This document shows positions 1-12,824 of a DNA stretch of 64,000 bases, piece by piece; positions within the stretch are counted from its first letter, which is position 1; every line of letters starts with the position of its first letter. Position numbers and translations under genes: made by a program. The DNA comes from Kryptolebias marmoratus (Eukaryota > Chordata > Actinopteri > Cyprinodontiformes > Rivulidae). The notes beneath the pieces are model-generated. The model was not told where the DNA came from and ran no database searches. It saw only the letters and a list, made by a program, of their open reading frames with translations. The stretch spans positions 8,827,781 to 8,891,780 of the forward strand of contig NC_051435.1 in the NCBI RefSeq assembly GCF_001649575.2, read 5' to 3'.

Positions 1-254
1 ATTCTAATTTTCTGATAAGATGAATTTGAGATTTTCATTTGTTGTCATTTGTAATCATCAAAATTAAACGAAATAAACATTTGAAATATATGAGTTTGTA
101 TGTAATGTATGAATATAATATACAAGTTTCACTTTATAAATGGAATTACTGAAAAAAATCTACTTTTTCATGATATTCTAATTTTATGACCAGCACCTGT
201 ATATGCCATCACTTCATCATATTTTTGAGACTCAAAGACAGCTTACCTTTTCAC
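1..254. other. AT-rich noncoding DNA
   Basis: Simple AT-rich sequence with no repeat family, splice-site-flanked open frame or RNA gene that I can recognise. Confidence 0.5.
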
Positions 255-460
255 ATGTCAACTGTTTTGGCTATGTTACTACCTCGCTTCGTGGCACAAA
301 CATGCATCAGTGACAGGTTGGCTTCAACCCCACATCACCACTTTGGTTCATTCAGAAATTACACCGAGGTGGCCAGAAGGCGTCTAAGTTTTAGCTTGAG
401 GTGTCCTGTGAAAGAGCCTTAAAAGAGATAGGGCCTGAAAACTTCAACAGGCCCTTTCAG
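255..460. promoter_or_regulatory. Candidate conserved noncoding block with small hairpin
   Basis: This block is less AT-rich and less repetitive than its surroundings and keeps several CpGs. A short perfect hairpin closes it: arms AGGGCCTG (430-437) and CAGGCCCT (448-455), 10-nt loop. An open frame runs through it but matches no family I know. I infer a possible regulatory island from composition only. Confidence 0.22.
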
Positions 461-1295
461 TATTTGTAGAATGGGAGAAATGGATCTCCACTGTTCAAAG
501 AGATGGTGTAGCATATACATGTTCCATGTCAGAAGCGGTGATAAATTGAAAAGAGTGTGCAGCACAAACAGCACTATGCTTTCTGTCATTATTACCACTG
601 TTCATATACTCGTGCAAGCACAGAAAAACTATTTACTGCAATCGTTCCATAGCGTGCATGTGCAAATTCACACCAATGCCAGAAGTTTCCAAAAACATCC
701 ACTCTAAGACCTAGATTCAAAAGGTTTCCATGACAAAGAAAACAGTCACTGTTGTTGTGCATGCAAACAGCAGCTGAAACACAACAGAAATGTCACACTT
801 TCAATTAAACAGGGCCTTTACCTGAAAAAAATCTGTTCCTCAGACAAATGAATAATGCCAAACCCAATTACTTTACAGTGTTGAGTGTGTTTAGTATGAG
901 GTCACATATAAAACCCAACTTTAAAAGTTGGAAGTGAAAGCAAAACCACAAGCATGGAAGGACTTTGATGAGACCATCAACCGTGACTTTTGGTCTGCCT
1001 TGTAGAGTCTGGAATAACCAATAGGCAAGTCAGTCAGGAAACAAGTCATTTTCCCACACAGTATACAGTAAGATAGACAGTTTCTTATCTCAAATAAGGA
1101 CACAGACAGGAAAACTTTAAATAACTCCTGAATCCCAGTGATCCACCTTCTACAATAAAAGGTGTACCCCAATGATAGAAAATGGAGATTGTTCTTATTC
1201 AAAGAATGTGCTAAAGACATCCGACCTAAGTACCAAAAGGCTATGGTTGTGCTGACGTTATCCAGATGAACACCTTCATATAATTTGAGCACTTT
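461..1295. other. Noncoding DNA, nothing recognised
   Basis: Unique AT-rich sequence. Open frames on both strands are short and have no recognisable domain. Nothing else noted. Confidence 0.5.
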
Positions 1296-1354
1296 GAGAC
1301 AGTGCTTCTTAATAAGCAAAATTTGTTGTTATTAGCCTCATTTTGGACTGCAGA
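1296..1354 (+). repeat. Direct repeat copy A (59 bp)
   Basis: This segment recurs at 1708-1766 in the same orientation with 54 of 59 bases identical, counted by eye. Both copies start GAGACAGTGCTTCT and end CATTTTGGACTGCAGA. I do not recognise the unit. It could be a local duplication or two fragments of one unknown interspersed repeat. Confidence 0.85.
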
Positions 1355-1707
1355 GCACTGAGCTTTATGAACAAAGAGCCAAAGTCTGCTTGGCTTAAAG
1401 TGTGAACATATACTTAAGATCACAAAAACTGAGAAGAAAACTTTTCAACCTGTGTTGAGAACTACAAACCAAAAAATATGCAGTTTTTGTTTTGTTGTTT
1501 CTTTGTTTTCGTGTTCTTTTCAAATCTTAAAACTCCTAATAGCAATATGAAGAAATGTTGATGTTTAATTTTACATCTTCAGTAGACAAAAACGGGTTCA
1601 TAAATATGACAACAGAGTTTAAAATATTTGTGGGAATGAGTAACCTTTCCTTTGACTTTAGCAAGCTTTGTCATTTTTATACCAGTAGTATAATTGCAAT
1701 AAAGGTG
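1355..1707. other. Spacer between the two 59-bp repeats
   Basis: AT-rich unique DNA separating the two copies, whose start-to-start distance is 412 bp. No gene or repeat recognised. Confidence 0.5.
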
Positions 1708-1766
1708 GAGACAGTGCTTCTGTATAAGCAAAATTTGATTTTATTAACCTCATTTTGGACTGCAGA
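1708..1766 (+). repeat. Direct repeat copy B (59 bp)
   Basis: Second copy of the segment at 1296-1354. The five mismatches cluster at two internal spots, and both ends are identical. See copy A for interpretation. Confidence 0.85.
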
Positions 1767-3569
1767 TGCAGATAATAAGATCTAGTTGAATAATGGTATA
1801 ATGCTTGATTGGAAGGTATGTATTTTAAATATATTTTCTACTGGAGAATAATACCATTTTTGCCATAAACATGGCACACTAACATATATGTGAGATTTTA
1901 GTGTATGTTACTTTACTCAACCATTATATTTGTGGGTTTAAAAAAAAGAAAGAAGAAAAAAATAAAGACTGCTTTCATCAATTCATCCTGTTCAGAGTAC
2001 TTTTTGTGAGTAATAGAATTAATATTATGTAAAATTCATTCAGATTTTTACTTTTATTTTTTTTTTCCCTGATTGGTGTCAGACTGTCCTTTGTCAAAGA
2101 TTAAAAGAGATTACTGTTTAGTGGGTTTTCATCACATATCTGCTTTTAGCTGATATAAGCCTTTGGGCTTCATCAAAAGTTATCTAGGGTTGTGTGCAGC
2201 CAAGTGAAAATGCAGCAAGGACACAAATTAGCACTTCAGATATGGTAGATTTTTTGCTATAAAAGGGAGAACTTTGAACTTTTTTGTCTGATTTTAAATT
2301 TTGTAAGTACATCAGTAAACTACAATAATAGAGCTGAACATGATGTTTCTGAAGTCCAAAGTCTGTTGCAACAATCTGGTTTAGGTTTAATAAATCTTAA
2401 AGAGAAGAGTAGCACATTCATGATTGTCTGTGGTGCTTACACAGCTTTGGTTTGATTTAACTAACCTCTAACACTGACCACACACATTTATTTTTCAGAT
2501 TTTTTTTTTTCATAATACACCTTTGGGAATTTTTTCATTGCACAATCATCACAAATGTTGTTATGGGGTTTGTGTTAACATCTAAGCTATTTTAGCTGCT
2601 CTCTGGTCAGTCTGACTTGATAATGTCATGGTATCTTTTGTTCTAATCAAATTATTTTGTTGTAATACAATTTATTCTTTAATTATAAATAAAATTCAAA
2701 TGTAGGTGATTGAACATGAGAAACAAATGGTCCTCTATTGGAACGACAGACAATAAGACTGACAATCTGTCTTCCACCATCTGAAAGAACATGAGTTGCC
2801 AGGTTGAGATGAGGTCACACCTGGTCTATGGCCCAACAACAGAACCCGTGGCTCTGCCTCATGGCTCTGGTAAAGGAATACACACACACACACACACATG
2901 CACAGCACACACAGTTGCAGAAACTGGCAGCTTAGAGGAATTCTCTTATTTAGCAGGGGCAAAAAAATCTGTCAGAATAAAACAATTCTACTGTGTCATG
3001 TGCTATTGTAACTGCCAAAGAGATGGGAATGTTGAGGTCTCCAGTTCAGACTGAAACAAAAAGACACATGCACAGACATATTGGCATGTAAAGTATAAAT
3101 GTATATATGTAAAGTATTTTATGGTCTAAAAATGTATTTGTTTAGATATATCTGGCTATTTAGCTAAGATATAAACTAATTCAGCTATCGCAGATATGGA
3201 TTGTAATACAATCTGACAGTTTTTACAATCTCCTCTGTCAAACCACTATCCTTTTCATTCCCTTAGGCACAAATGTTTATTTTGAATGAGCAGAGTCAAA
3301 GCCAAATGGAGAAGCACTGATTGACAAACCTACATCTTGGGCATTAAATTGAAGTTTGTGTGTACATGGTGGGTATATTTACAACAGTTAACAAATAGCC
3401 TTAGGGAAGAGAGGGATGAGCCTGATAGAGCAAAATGAGTGGGAGGTTGTGAAGAAATAAACTTTATGGAAATAGTGGACCAACAGAGACCCTCAACTAT
3501 AAGCTGCATAATGCAACAAAAGAAAGAGATGATGTTTGTGTCAGAGTACCTTCTAATATTCATATGTTA
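1767..3569. other. Noncoding DNA with a short CA microsatellite
   Basis: AT-rich DNA with T and A runs. A CA/AC dinucleotide run of about nine units lies at 2880-2898. Open frames over it have no domain; one simply translates the CA run as alternating His/Thr. No gene seen. Confidence 0.5.
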
Positions 3570-3665
3570 CTTTTTCCAACTTAATTGGAATCTGTCAGGG
3601 CACATTGGCTGTGAGTGGCATCACAGCGGCAGCTGGGCTGTTTCCCCATGGCTGAAGATGTAATA
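3570..3665. promoter_or_regulatory. Candidate conserved noncoding block
   Basis: A compositional island with balanced base content, an AATTGG core (about 3584), a CAGCTG-like segment and a retained CpG, set in AT-rich DNA. It is only a candidate: no conservation evidence is available here. Confidence 0.25.
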
Positions 3666-6600
3666 AAAAAAGTGAGAAAGAAAAAAGGAAGTGGATTGCA
3701 AAGCACTGAATGAACTGCAATTCAGAGTCAATGGGAATCAAAAATGCATTACTGCAAGAATGGTATGAGTAAACCTCGAAAGGCAAAACTGTTAAAGACA
3801 AAAACTTCCAGCAATTCAAACTCTTTTTTTTTCATTCCCTGAGGGAGTACATCACACTCCTTTCATCTTCATCTCTCTGTTAATATGGTTTCATCATCAG
3901 CACCTCCTCAGCCACCCAATCACACACAGCTATGTCCCCACACAAAGAAACCAACATATATTGTTTTAAAGTAAGTACAGACACTCAGCACTTGCTGTTT
4001 TAAGCTATACTTGTTGACAGTGTTGGACAGTATACCTTTAATATCATTGCATTCATAGCACAAACACCCTGTGACAACATGTACACACACAAAGACAGGC
4101 AACAAATTGTCTCCCAAATTCTTCAACTTCATGACAATGTTTTAAGATAATATTAAAACAAAAAATAGAATTTAAATAAAGTTGTCAAATTTTCAATTAA
4201 AAACTGATTTAAGACAAATTCAGAAGATCAATTCAATAAAAGCTCTTGATTTTCCCTTCCAATAAGTCATTTAGCAAATCCAAATAGTTTGCAGTAAAGT
4301 CCAGTCTCATCATCAAAACCTTTCTGTTCACTGTCCTGAGGTGATGGGTTGTAATGACAAACCATTTAATAACAGTAAGGTTTGGCTGCAAGAACAGATG
4401 CTCTTGTGGATCAACTAAGTATTGAGTACTGCATAGTATCATTCCAAAGCAGGAGAGTCATTGTGTCCCAGTTTCTCTGTGCTTTGTTTGTGTAGGGACA
4501 GCTTGGGCTCGAGAGTGGAGAATTTGTTTTTCAACTAGGTTGGCGCTTCAACATTTAGTTTCTTTAGTGTACATTTTAATCTTTCTTTAGATATGACACA
4601 CAACCTCATATTGACCCCCCCAAAAAACAATCAGTGTATATATAATTATATGATTAAAAAAACAAAAACAGAAAATAAAATTGTACTACATTGTTTTGTC
4701 CCAGCAATGGACTGGCAACCTGTTTAGTGTGTTCTAATTATATTAACCTACTGTACTCCTTCTTACAAGTCACAATTGTGTGCAACTACACTGCATTTAA
4801 AAGGTCTAGTGTATACAATGTGGTGACACCTACTGGAAAAGTTACAGAGTGCAATCAATTGATCCCCCACCCACTGAAACTACTTGCAACCCAGATTCTC
4901 CAAAGATGAAGTCTACAACTGTATGAAGCAAATACTGCTCATTGTTTTCTATCATTCTACAAATATTGAAAAAAAATGTATGCACTAAATTGGTAGTATA
5001 TTTATAGTCAAAGTGACGTGGAAGTAATGCATGAACAAAACAAACAACCAAATAAAATGACTTCTTTATCCACAATTTAATCATCAGTCATTGAAGTCCT
5101 CACAAAATTTCCACTAAAGTACAGTATGTCTTTGTGCTATTTGATAAATCCTGACAGAACACTCAAAGGGCATCAATAGAAGGTGAAAATGAGACAAGCA
5201 AAAGGTAAACAAAACAATATCACATGCAAAATTACAATACAAATTTGCATATGGTCAAATCAACAACATCTGTAGGAAAAAAGCAACTAAACACATACAC
5301 ACATAAACACCATCTCATAGCTGAGAACATCTGGAGTGGAAGTCAACTAGAAGTCAAACTACAAAGCTGGCAGTGAACCAAAGCAGAGGAACACAGTTCT
5401 AGGCAGTCACAGCCATCTCAAGGCCTCCACCTCCAAAACCCATGACAATGACTGAAAAAGTCATAGCAACTCATCACCTAAACAGCAGGGGCTTGAGAGC
5501 TTTAGACCAAACTCAAACCAATGACATTTCTTACAGAGGCCAAATTAAAAATTTACGTTTGGTAGTGGGCATGTCATTTCAGTCCAAAACAAAATAGCAA
5601 AACATTTGGTTTTATAACTAGAACACAACATAATTCACCATTAATAGTTTCACTTGTATAAACCTCTAACGCAATATCAACAATGACAGATTCAGCAAAG
5701 ACAGATTTTTTTTTAAAGGATATTTGTATCCGTTTGCATCTAGGGGTAAACAGACTGAAAAATAATAATAATAAAAAAATAGTATGTGGAATAGATAGAC
5801 CAAAGTTTCTGAGCAGTAAGAAGCTCAGAACTGTTAAGATGTATTAGCACCTCCAGCATATGATTACAATAAATGTCATAAAGTAGAGAGCAAACAGGCC
5901 TTCTGATGGCTCCAGCTACGTGGTTATTATTCATCTCAGGGTACATCTAATTTATTCCTCATCTCTTCCTATTTTGTTACTCGCAACATTATAATATGCA
6001 ATACAGAGAATATGGCATTCAAATATTCTGCAATTCAGACAAAAATAAAAGACATATTGTATATTAAGCGAGGAAGATTCAAAACAATTTTATATGTTTG
6101 TGCGAAAATGAAAATAAAGGCAAAGTGTTTGTGTGTATATATATATGTGCTTCACACCTAAAATAAACAATTTAGTGTAGTTTTCTTACCATATTTGACA
6201 CCAATAAATGTTTCTGAAATCACATTGACAAGCTTTTTGTTATTCTTATGAGTCACAAATACTGATTCATGAGGCTCCTGGGGCAGTGGATAATATTTTT
6301 GCACTTAAGGACCCTGACATCTCAGTTAAAGTGATCTATCAAAAGGTCTGTTCAGTAATGTGGATAAACACTAAGAAAACCAAGTCGGATTGAACAATCA
6401 TCAACATATAAGTTAATTATTTAACTAAAAATAATAATAATACAGTGTAAAACCCAACATAAAGAGAATGCAGCAAACATTCAATGAAAAGATAACAATC
6501 ATGTGTCGCAACCCTTAACAACAAAAGATTTAACCTCAGAAATTAATGACAGATTTAGCAAGTTTGTATTGTTTTATATTTTTGACTCAGTTTTGTTGAA

Positions 6601-7744
6601 CACCATTTTTGAAGAGCAAGCACTGGCAAGCTCAGACCTTAATATGAGGTCATTTCAAAATGTGTTTTTTTTATTTAAATTGTTCTAAATTGAACTAGGA
6701 ACCCCCCCCCCGAGCAATGAACGTTTCACATGAAATAAGTCCCTTTCATATTAGAACAAAATCAATAATTTTCTGATGTAAACTCAAAGTTAAACTCAGA
6801 AAGCCAGCTGTGAGCTTGTTTAAAAGTTTCATTAGCTGTCATTTCCCCAAGACTTATTTAATGCGCAAACATTTTGACTACTGTATATGCAAGTGAAATG
6901 CTAAATGGATTAGAAACAACACAAACTGAGATCAAGGCTAAAACCATCACTTGCTCATGAAAAAAATACAATAAAGATACCAAAACAATCTTATTTTCAA
7001 AAGACAAAAGCACTGAGGAAAAACACTGGTGCCCCCAAAAGTAGAGCATGCCTTCATAAGATGATAGAGCTGACTTTAACTTGGCTGTCAGAAATATGTT
7101 TATATCTCCCACGATGGTTCTTTTACACAGCTATTTTTCTCCCATGTCAGGGGCTTAGCCTCTCAAGGTGTGTTATCATTTAGTGAAGTGAAGAAGGTCT
7201 CTGGTGCTGAATTGATTCTGTGGGTTGAAGGCTGCCCAGCTTCTCAGCATCCACTACCTAACCCCACCAGACAGAACCTGATGCATATGTGCCCACATAT
7301 CCTCTCTGTTCTTGTCCCAAAAACAGAAAGGGTGAGGACAAAATACATCTTTCGAAAGAGGAGAGTGAAAACCTCTTTTTTTCTTATAAAAAATAATAAT
7401 AAATAAGACCTTTCATTGGTCTCTTTTTCCTTTTCCCCAGATTGTGCATTGCTCACAAAGGCAGCAGACAGGCGGGTGGAAATCAATTCCATGGAGCCAA
7501 TAGATGAAAATAGGGAAGAAAAAAAAATGGAATCTGTATGAAGATTTAACCAGGCAAAAAGTAAAAATAGCCAAAGGTTGCTAGTTGGTCCTCCTCACCT
7601 GTGTCTACTCATATGAACAATACAAAATGATGTAGGTGGCAGGATATGTAATTTCAAGTTGGAACACAAATCCCTTAAATCTACTTTTAGCCATTTTTAG
7701 CTAAGGAAGCTTGTGCAATGCACAGAAGGATTCATCCCAAGTCC
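3666..7744. other. Noncoding DNA, simple repeats
   Basis: Mostly AT-rich unique sequence. It holds an AAT run near 5764-5776, a short TA run near 6137-6146 and a C10 run at 6702-6711. The parts 7150-7290 and 7420-7500 are more complex and could be weak regulatory candidates. No open frame here has a recognisable domain. Confidence 0.5.
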
Positions 7745-8640
7745 AGCACCTTGAGACTGTACACTAAGTAAAAAAGAGGAAGACAGAATACCAATGAGCA
7801 TCAGAACCACTACACAAGATAAAACAACTAATATTCTGGAGTACATCAGAAGGAAAACCTCCATGATGAACTGCTATGTTAATGTCTTAGACAGCAGACA
7901 CCCAATGTGGAAGAGGAACCATCATGGAAAGATAAGGCCTAATCAGGCACTTATCATCAACTGATTGATGAAGTGGATAACATACATAAATCCTACAAGT
8001 GGCTAGATAAGGATGGACTAAAGGACAGCACAGAGGCACTAATCATGGTAGCACAAGATAAGGCCCACAGCGAAAAGCAATAAAGGCAAAGGTCTATCAT
8101 TCCAGACGAGACCCAAGATGCAGGCTGTGCAAAGATCCCCCCTTAGACAGTCTAGCAGATATAGCAGGAAGTAAGGTGTAGGCAGGCAAAGCATTCATGC
8201 TAGATAATAACCAAGTAGCTGGTGTAGTGCATAGGAACATTTGTGCTGAGCAATGGCCGGAGGTCCTGCAGTCAAAGAGGAAGACTCCACCAAGGATAGC
8301 AGAGAATGACAGGGCTAAGATACTGTGGGACTGTAAGATTGAAAAACACGCGATGGCTAACCAGCCAGATATTGTGGTGGATGATAAAAAACAGAAGAAG
8401 GCAGTGGAAATAGATGAAGCAATCCCAAGCAATGAAAAGGAAGTACAAAAAACTCAATAAATACAAAAAGGCTAAAATAGAAAACAGAGAAATTGTGGAG
8501 AGTTAAGGCCTCATTTGTGCCAGCTTTCATTGGAGCACTTGATACTGTGATTCTCAAGTTGAAAGATCCAACAGATCCCAGGAACAACCTCAGAGATCTC
8601 TGACCAGAAAAGTTCAGTCCTAAGCTAAGATAATGTGTGG
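7745..8640 (+). pseudogene. Decayed LINE, C-terminal end of the reverse-transcriptase protein (restriction-like endonuclease type)
   Basis: The plus strand encodes broken remnants of the C-terminal end of a non-LTR retrotransposon protein. In order: a segment starting RLYTK (7754, frame 2); KSYKWLDKDGLKDSTEAL (from about 7991, frame 2); then, after a +1/-1 shift near 8074, RRDPRCRLCKD (from 8104, frame 1), the CX2C half of a zinc knuckle (TGC at 8119 and 8128) whose usual His and last Cys are lost. An amber stop follows at 8179-8181. The open stretch 8197-8460 then reads NNQVAGVVHRNICAE, NDRAKILWD and NQPDIVVDDKKQKKAVEID. The last is a PD-X14-D arrangement (P at 8365, D at 8413), the active-site signature of the restriction-like endonuclease in R2/R4/Dong/Rex6-type LINEs. 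The tail continues in frame 3 from 8496 (WRVKASFVPAFIGAL) to a stop at 8601. At least two frameshifts and two stops make it dead. The family assignment is from memory; the polymerase domain is absent. Confidence 0.85.
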
Positions 8641-9889
8641 AAGCCTCAATCTCCAAATATTATTAAAAAAATAAAGGAGAAAACTAAAACAGACTTGAGA
8701 GGAGGAACAGAAAGCAAAAAATCATGAAGTCAGTTGCAATTATTAATTTGATTTAAAAAAAAATGCAAAGCAAGAAAAGTGCAGAACATTTTCTCATTAA
8801 TGCAGTCTGGGTGTACATGAAGGACAAGGTCATCTATGCCAAGGAAGAGAATTTGTTTGACTTGGAATGAAAAAGAAAAGAAAAAATACTAAGCGCATGT
8901 GGATATCAGGCGTTATGTGTGCTTTTGTTTGCTTCTGTAAAAGAGTTTTACAAATTTACAGTGTTGTCAGGAAGAAGCTTAAATAAAAAAAATGACTAGA
9001 AGCAGAGAATACCACACAAAAACAAAAGATAACAGATCGTAAACAGCTTGAAACTGACTACAATCCCAAACGGCCCACTTACAGGCAGACTTTTGGCTCT
9101 ATTGACAATCTGCATCACTGCTCCTACATGTGCTTGTGTGTATGACTATGCTATCTGACCAAAAAGTGCCAAAAGCTCTCCACAAGTATTAGGATTAACC
9201 TAGTGATCTATCCTGGCAAAACAAATATGAACAGGTGAAAAAGGCAAAGTGGTAAGAAGAAATGCAGAGAGACAAATTGGAAAATAGAAAAAAAGTAAAA
9301 AAAAAAAAAAAAAAGGAAGAGGAAGAGGAAAAGGCTCAGCAGTGGTACAAAAGTCTAAAAAGAAAGAGAGTTAGTGTGTAGGTGTGCATGAGTGGGAAGA
9401 AATGGAGGGAGATGAGGCATACACACTACCCACTCATAAACCAATCATGGCAGATGGATCTCAACACCGTCAAGATGATACAATTTTGTTTATATGTTTG
9501 AGTGTCTGCATTGGTTCATCTGAAATCATTTTAAACTCTACTGTGCTATTCATTTGTGGTAATTTAGTATCTAAAAACTTACTGATTGGGTTAAGAAAAA
9601 CTAAAAAGGAAATCGGAACTATGCATGTCTGCAGCTGTGTTTTTTTGTAAGCAATGGGTCTTTGTTTAGGCAAAATGATGTGAATTGATTTGTAGGGTTT
9701 GTAAGAAGAGAGGAAAACTCACCGTACATGGACATTTTGGTTTGCAACCACTGACTGTAAATATCTTATATGGAAGTTTGTGCTTGTAAGTGTATTCATG
9801 TGTACTGGGCGTACTTATCCATAATCTAATTTATTATCTGTTCTTATTGTCCCTTTGAGTCATAGCATCTAACCCAATATTTCCTTTTG
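8641..9889. other. Noncoding DNA with poly-A run
   Basis: A-rich unique DNA. An uninterrupted run of 17 A lies at 9298-9314, followed by a GGAAGA-type purine stretch; this could be an old retroposon tail, but no body is recognisable upstream. No gene seen. Confidence 0.5.
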
Positions 9890-10255
9890 CTGCTCTCAAG
9901 GCATTCCAGCAAAAACGAAACCCTCACTTCACGACCCCAGCAGCAGATTTGAGTTGACAAGATATCATTGGATTACAAACCTCATTTCACTGCGAGTGCA
10001 ACGGTTGACACACCAGCGACTGGGTTGGTCAGGCATGCAGATGCAGATGGAGATGGAGCTGCAGTTCACTACTACCCATCATTGTCTTTGGCATTTGCAA
10101 AGGGCACTTACAGGAAGCCTTAGACGTGACAAGCTCTGGCTCCATCTGTATCCCATGATTGCTCTGTGGGCTGAATATAATAGATGCTTTCGAAACCACT
10201 GGAGTGACAGTAAATTTTTGCAGCAGGCCATGAAAGTTACTCTCAGGTAAAAACC
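9890..10255. promoter_or_regulatory. Candidate conserved block, function unknown
   Basis: This stretch has higher complexity and GC than its neighbours, with CpGs near 9918, 9940, 9991 and 10003 and a GCAGATGCAGATGGAGATGG purine-rich repeat (10037-10056). A 98-codon open frame from 9954 crosses it, but its translation matches nothing I know and it has no convincing exon borders. A diverged exon cannot be excluded; a regulatory element is equally possible. Confidence 0.22.
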
Positions 10256-10984
10256 ATTAGTGCAATAGCGTTAATACCATTTCTCTGTCGAACACATCCT
10301 TGAATATTAAATGAGGAATTCACTTGCTGACTAGAAGCCTGGCCTTTTTTAAAATTAATTAAATAAACACACATTCAGTCGAGTGAGATGAAACAAAGAC
10401 ATGGTCGAGCGTAAGACAAGGGAGTGCATCAAAGCTTGATTAGCTCTGCTTTAAAAAACAGGCCTACTTCTCTCCTAAAGTGCTTAGTCCTCCCTGAGAC
10501 TCACGAGTCTCACCCCCAGAATCTACTGTTCAAAGAGAGAAAACTTGTGTTCACTTTCATGTTACATGTGTACATCTAATGTGAACAGGGGATTGTAATG
10601 TTCCTGATGACAAGCCCAAGTGATTTGTTCAAGGATGATGGTACAGCTGCAGAAGCCAGTATTAATGATGCACTGGCTGTGGTTACAAACTCCCTGTGTG
10701 CTGCACAACACTAGACAGAGAGGATGTTACACATAAGCTGTATTTACACACACAAATAACATTTAAGCTTTATTTTTGTCCGCACATTTGTGCTCTTTTT
10801 CCATTTTTACATGACTTCTTTTTAAAATTTTCTACAGCCTTCTGAAGGCATCAGACACATATGACTCACGTCTTTTGATGGGTCTAAATACTAGAAGAGA
10901 AAAAAAGGCATTGTTTTTATTTTATAAGGAGACAAGGATATGAAGGTACGTCTGATACTTTAATACAGTTTGGATGAATCTGTA
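10256..10984. other. Noncoding DNA with a short palindrome
   Basis: Mostly unremarkable. TGAGACTC-AC-GAGTCTCA forms a perfect 8-bp inverted repeat with a 2-nt centre at 10495-10512. A moderately complex stretch lies at 10630-10720. No gene. Confidence 0.5.
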
Positions 10985-11100
10985 TTAACCCTCCCGTGGC
11001 TTTCGGGTCAATTGGACCCGAAGTTACAAGGGTTTTCTCTTCCTCTCTTCAGTTACAAGGGGATCAGGAGGGTTAAACAGATCTGGATCAGGAGGGTTAA
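10985..11100. mobile_element. TTAA-ended miniature inverted-repeat element
   Basis: The left end TTAACCCTCC (10985-10994) is matched by perfect inverted copies GGAGGGTTAA at 11067-11076 and again at 11091-11100. The right end is thus duplicated: GGATCAGGAGGGTTAAACAG occurs at 11061 and 11085, a 24-bp period. Just inside the left end sits a near-palindrome, CGGGTCAATTGGACCCG (11004-11020). Perfect ends beginning with TTAA fit piggyBac-like non-autonomous elements, which duplicate TTAA. Fish genomes carry small elements with similar CCCTCC...GGGTCA...GACCC ends (recalled, not searched). No coding capacity. Confidence 0.6.
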
Positions 11101-12824
11101 ACAGTTAAACATTGAAATTATTTTGTATACAAATGACGTTGAGTGGAGGTCATCATAGATACACAGGACAGAAAGAGTACACAGAGTACCACAGAATGCA
11201 ACTCAGTCTAGAATGCAGGTGGGTTACGAAGGGTGTACTGAGCCAATGTAGGGGATAAGAGGGTGGCAGGAAGGCTGGGGGCATCTGTCTACTGTTTAAT
11301 TTGCCATCTGTGAGGCATACTGCTGCCAGGGTCCTTAATCAGGCAATCCATCACACCCCCATAGAAACAGTGTCAATTATCTTCCATCCCAAGGCTGACA
11401 ACGACCCTCATGCCATTCAAAAACATAGTTGACTAGCTATGAATTGTTGTATGGGAGCTTTTTCTTTTTTTATATTTAACTTGGGCTTCAATCCAGAAGG
11501 TTTAGAAAACTTCAGTTACTGCTACTCACCAGGCAATGTTAAGTTTGTCTGGTTACATTGTTTTAAGCAACAATACTTGCCCCTGGTACTAACACACACA
11601 GTGTTTTGCGTTTGACTTAAGGTTTACTGATTCTAAATTTCTGAATGTTTACCTTACGCTCCCTATTACATGTCATGAATATCAATTTCAATTTCAATAT
11701 CAATATCAAGTTGTTATAGGTCACAGATTTACTTGGTGGTTGAAACTTGTACTGCAAGTTTAATAATAAACTTTCATGTCAATCTATCCAACAAAAACAT
11801 TTCTGCTGATATTGAACTTGTTCAGTTTAAACTGAGTAACAAACAGGTCTTCTAAAACACTAATAATAAAATACCTGAAGAGTCTAAAGTTTTCAGTGTG
11901 AGTGTTGAAAACTGTCTCGTGGTTAAGAAGATATTAAAACTTATAAGATGCATATGACATGTAAGGAAGACTAAATGAGCAACCAAAACATTGTTTATAC
12001 CAACAGTCTACACCTCGTTATCAGATAAAAATAGAGTTGATTTGTGTTGCTAGTTTTATGCTGATTTTATTTTCTTTATTGAGTATACTATTTGATGGTC
12101 TCAGAAAAGTCATATCTTGTGTCATAACAGCATATACTTGCTGTTTTATTCATTTTAATTTTTACCAACAATTGACTAGAATTCTAACATGAAGCCTCAA
12201 AATTGTTACATCTATACAAAAAAAAAAAAAAAAAGGAACTCCAAATGCTCACACTCTTCTGTTACAGGATATTAGTGAAGAAATCTAATAAGAGTCGAAT
12301 GAACTCTCTACGGCGGAAATAGCTCATCTTTAGCATCTGTATCTTCACCATCTTTAGGGACAAAACATTCTAGGAGTTCAATAAGAAATAACAGGAGAGG
12401 CTTCATCGAAACATCATGGAATCAGACTGGTTCTAAGTGAAACAACAGAACTGGATAATGCACAGAAATTTACAACATGTTCTCCAAAATGGCAGATTGT
12501 TCTTTTTTCTTAATTGTTAAATAAAAGACAGAAATTGATGACATATTTAAAAACCTTTAATTTTAGGGCCTTCTGTGTATGTGTAATTCTGTGTATGTAT
12601 AATTTTGTCAAGCTTGATATTACTCAGAAAGCATTAGTTTTTTCTGTCTTGTCAAGATTCACATCAAATTCAAGTCCAAATCCGGCTTTGGCTTAAGCCA
12701 AAGGACACCTTGTACACCTCTTAGTGACACCAGGGGACAAAAACAGCAGTATTTGATGCTCCTAAATAAAAATGTTCTAGTCTGCTTCACTCTTTTCCCT
12801 GACTCTTTTTTATAGATGCAAACC
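11101..12824. other. Noncoding DNA
   Basis: Unique AT-rich DNA with an A17 run at 12218-12234. The part 11260-11420 is more complex, with TCCTTAATCAGG-type and GTCAATTATC-type segments, and is a weak regulatory candidate. No gene. Confidence 0.45.

Noticed and set aside
8197..8460. 87-codon open frame as an independent small gene
   Set aside because: It is an internal piece of the decayed LINE; an in-frame homologous stretch lies upstream of its Met beyond a stop codon.
9954..10250. 98-codon frame as a coding exon
   Set aside because: The translation matches nothing I know, and other frames are equally meaningless. Kept only as a complex block.
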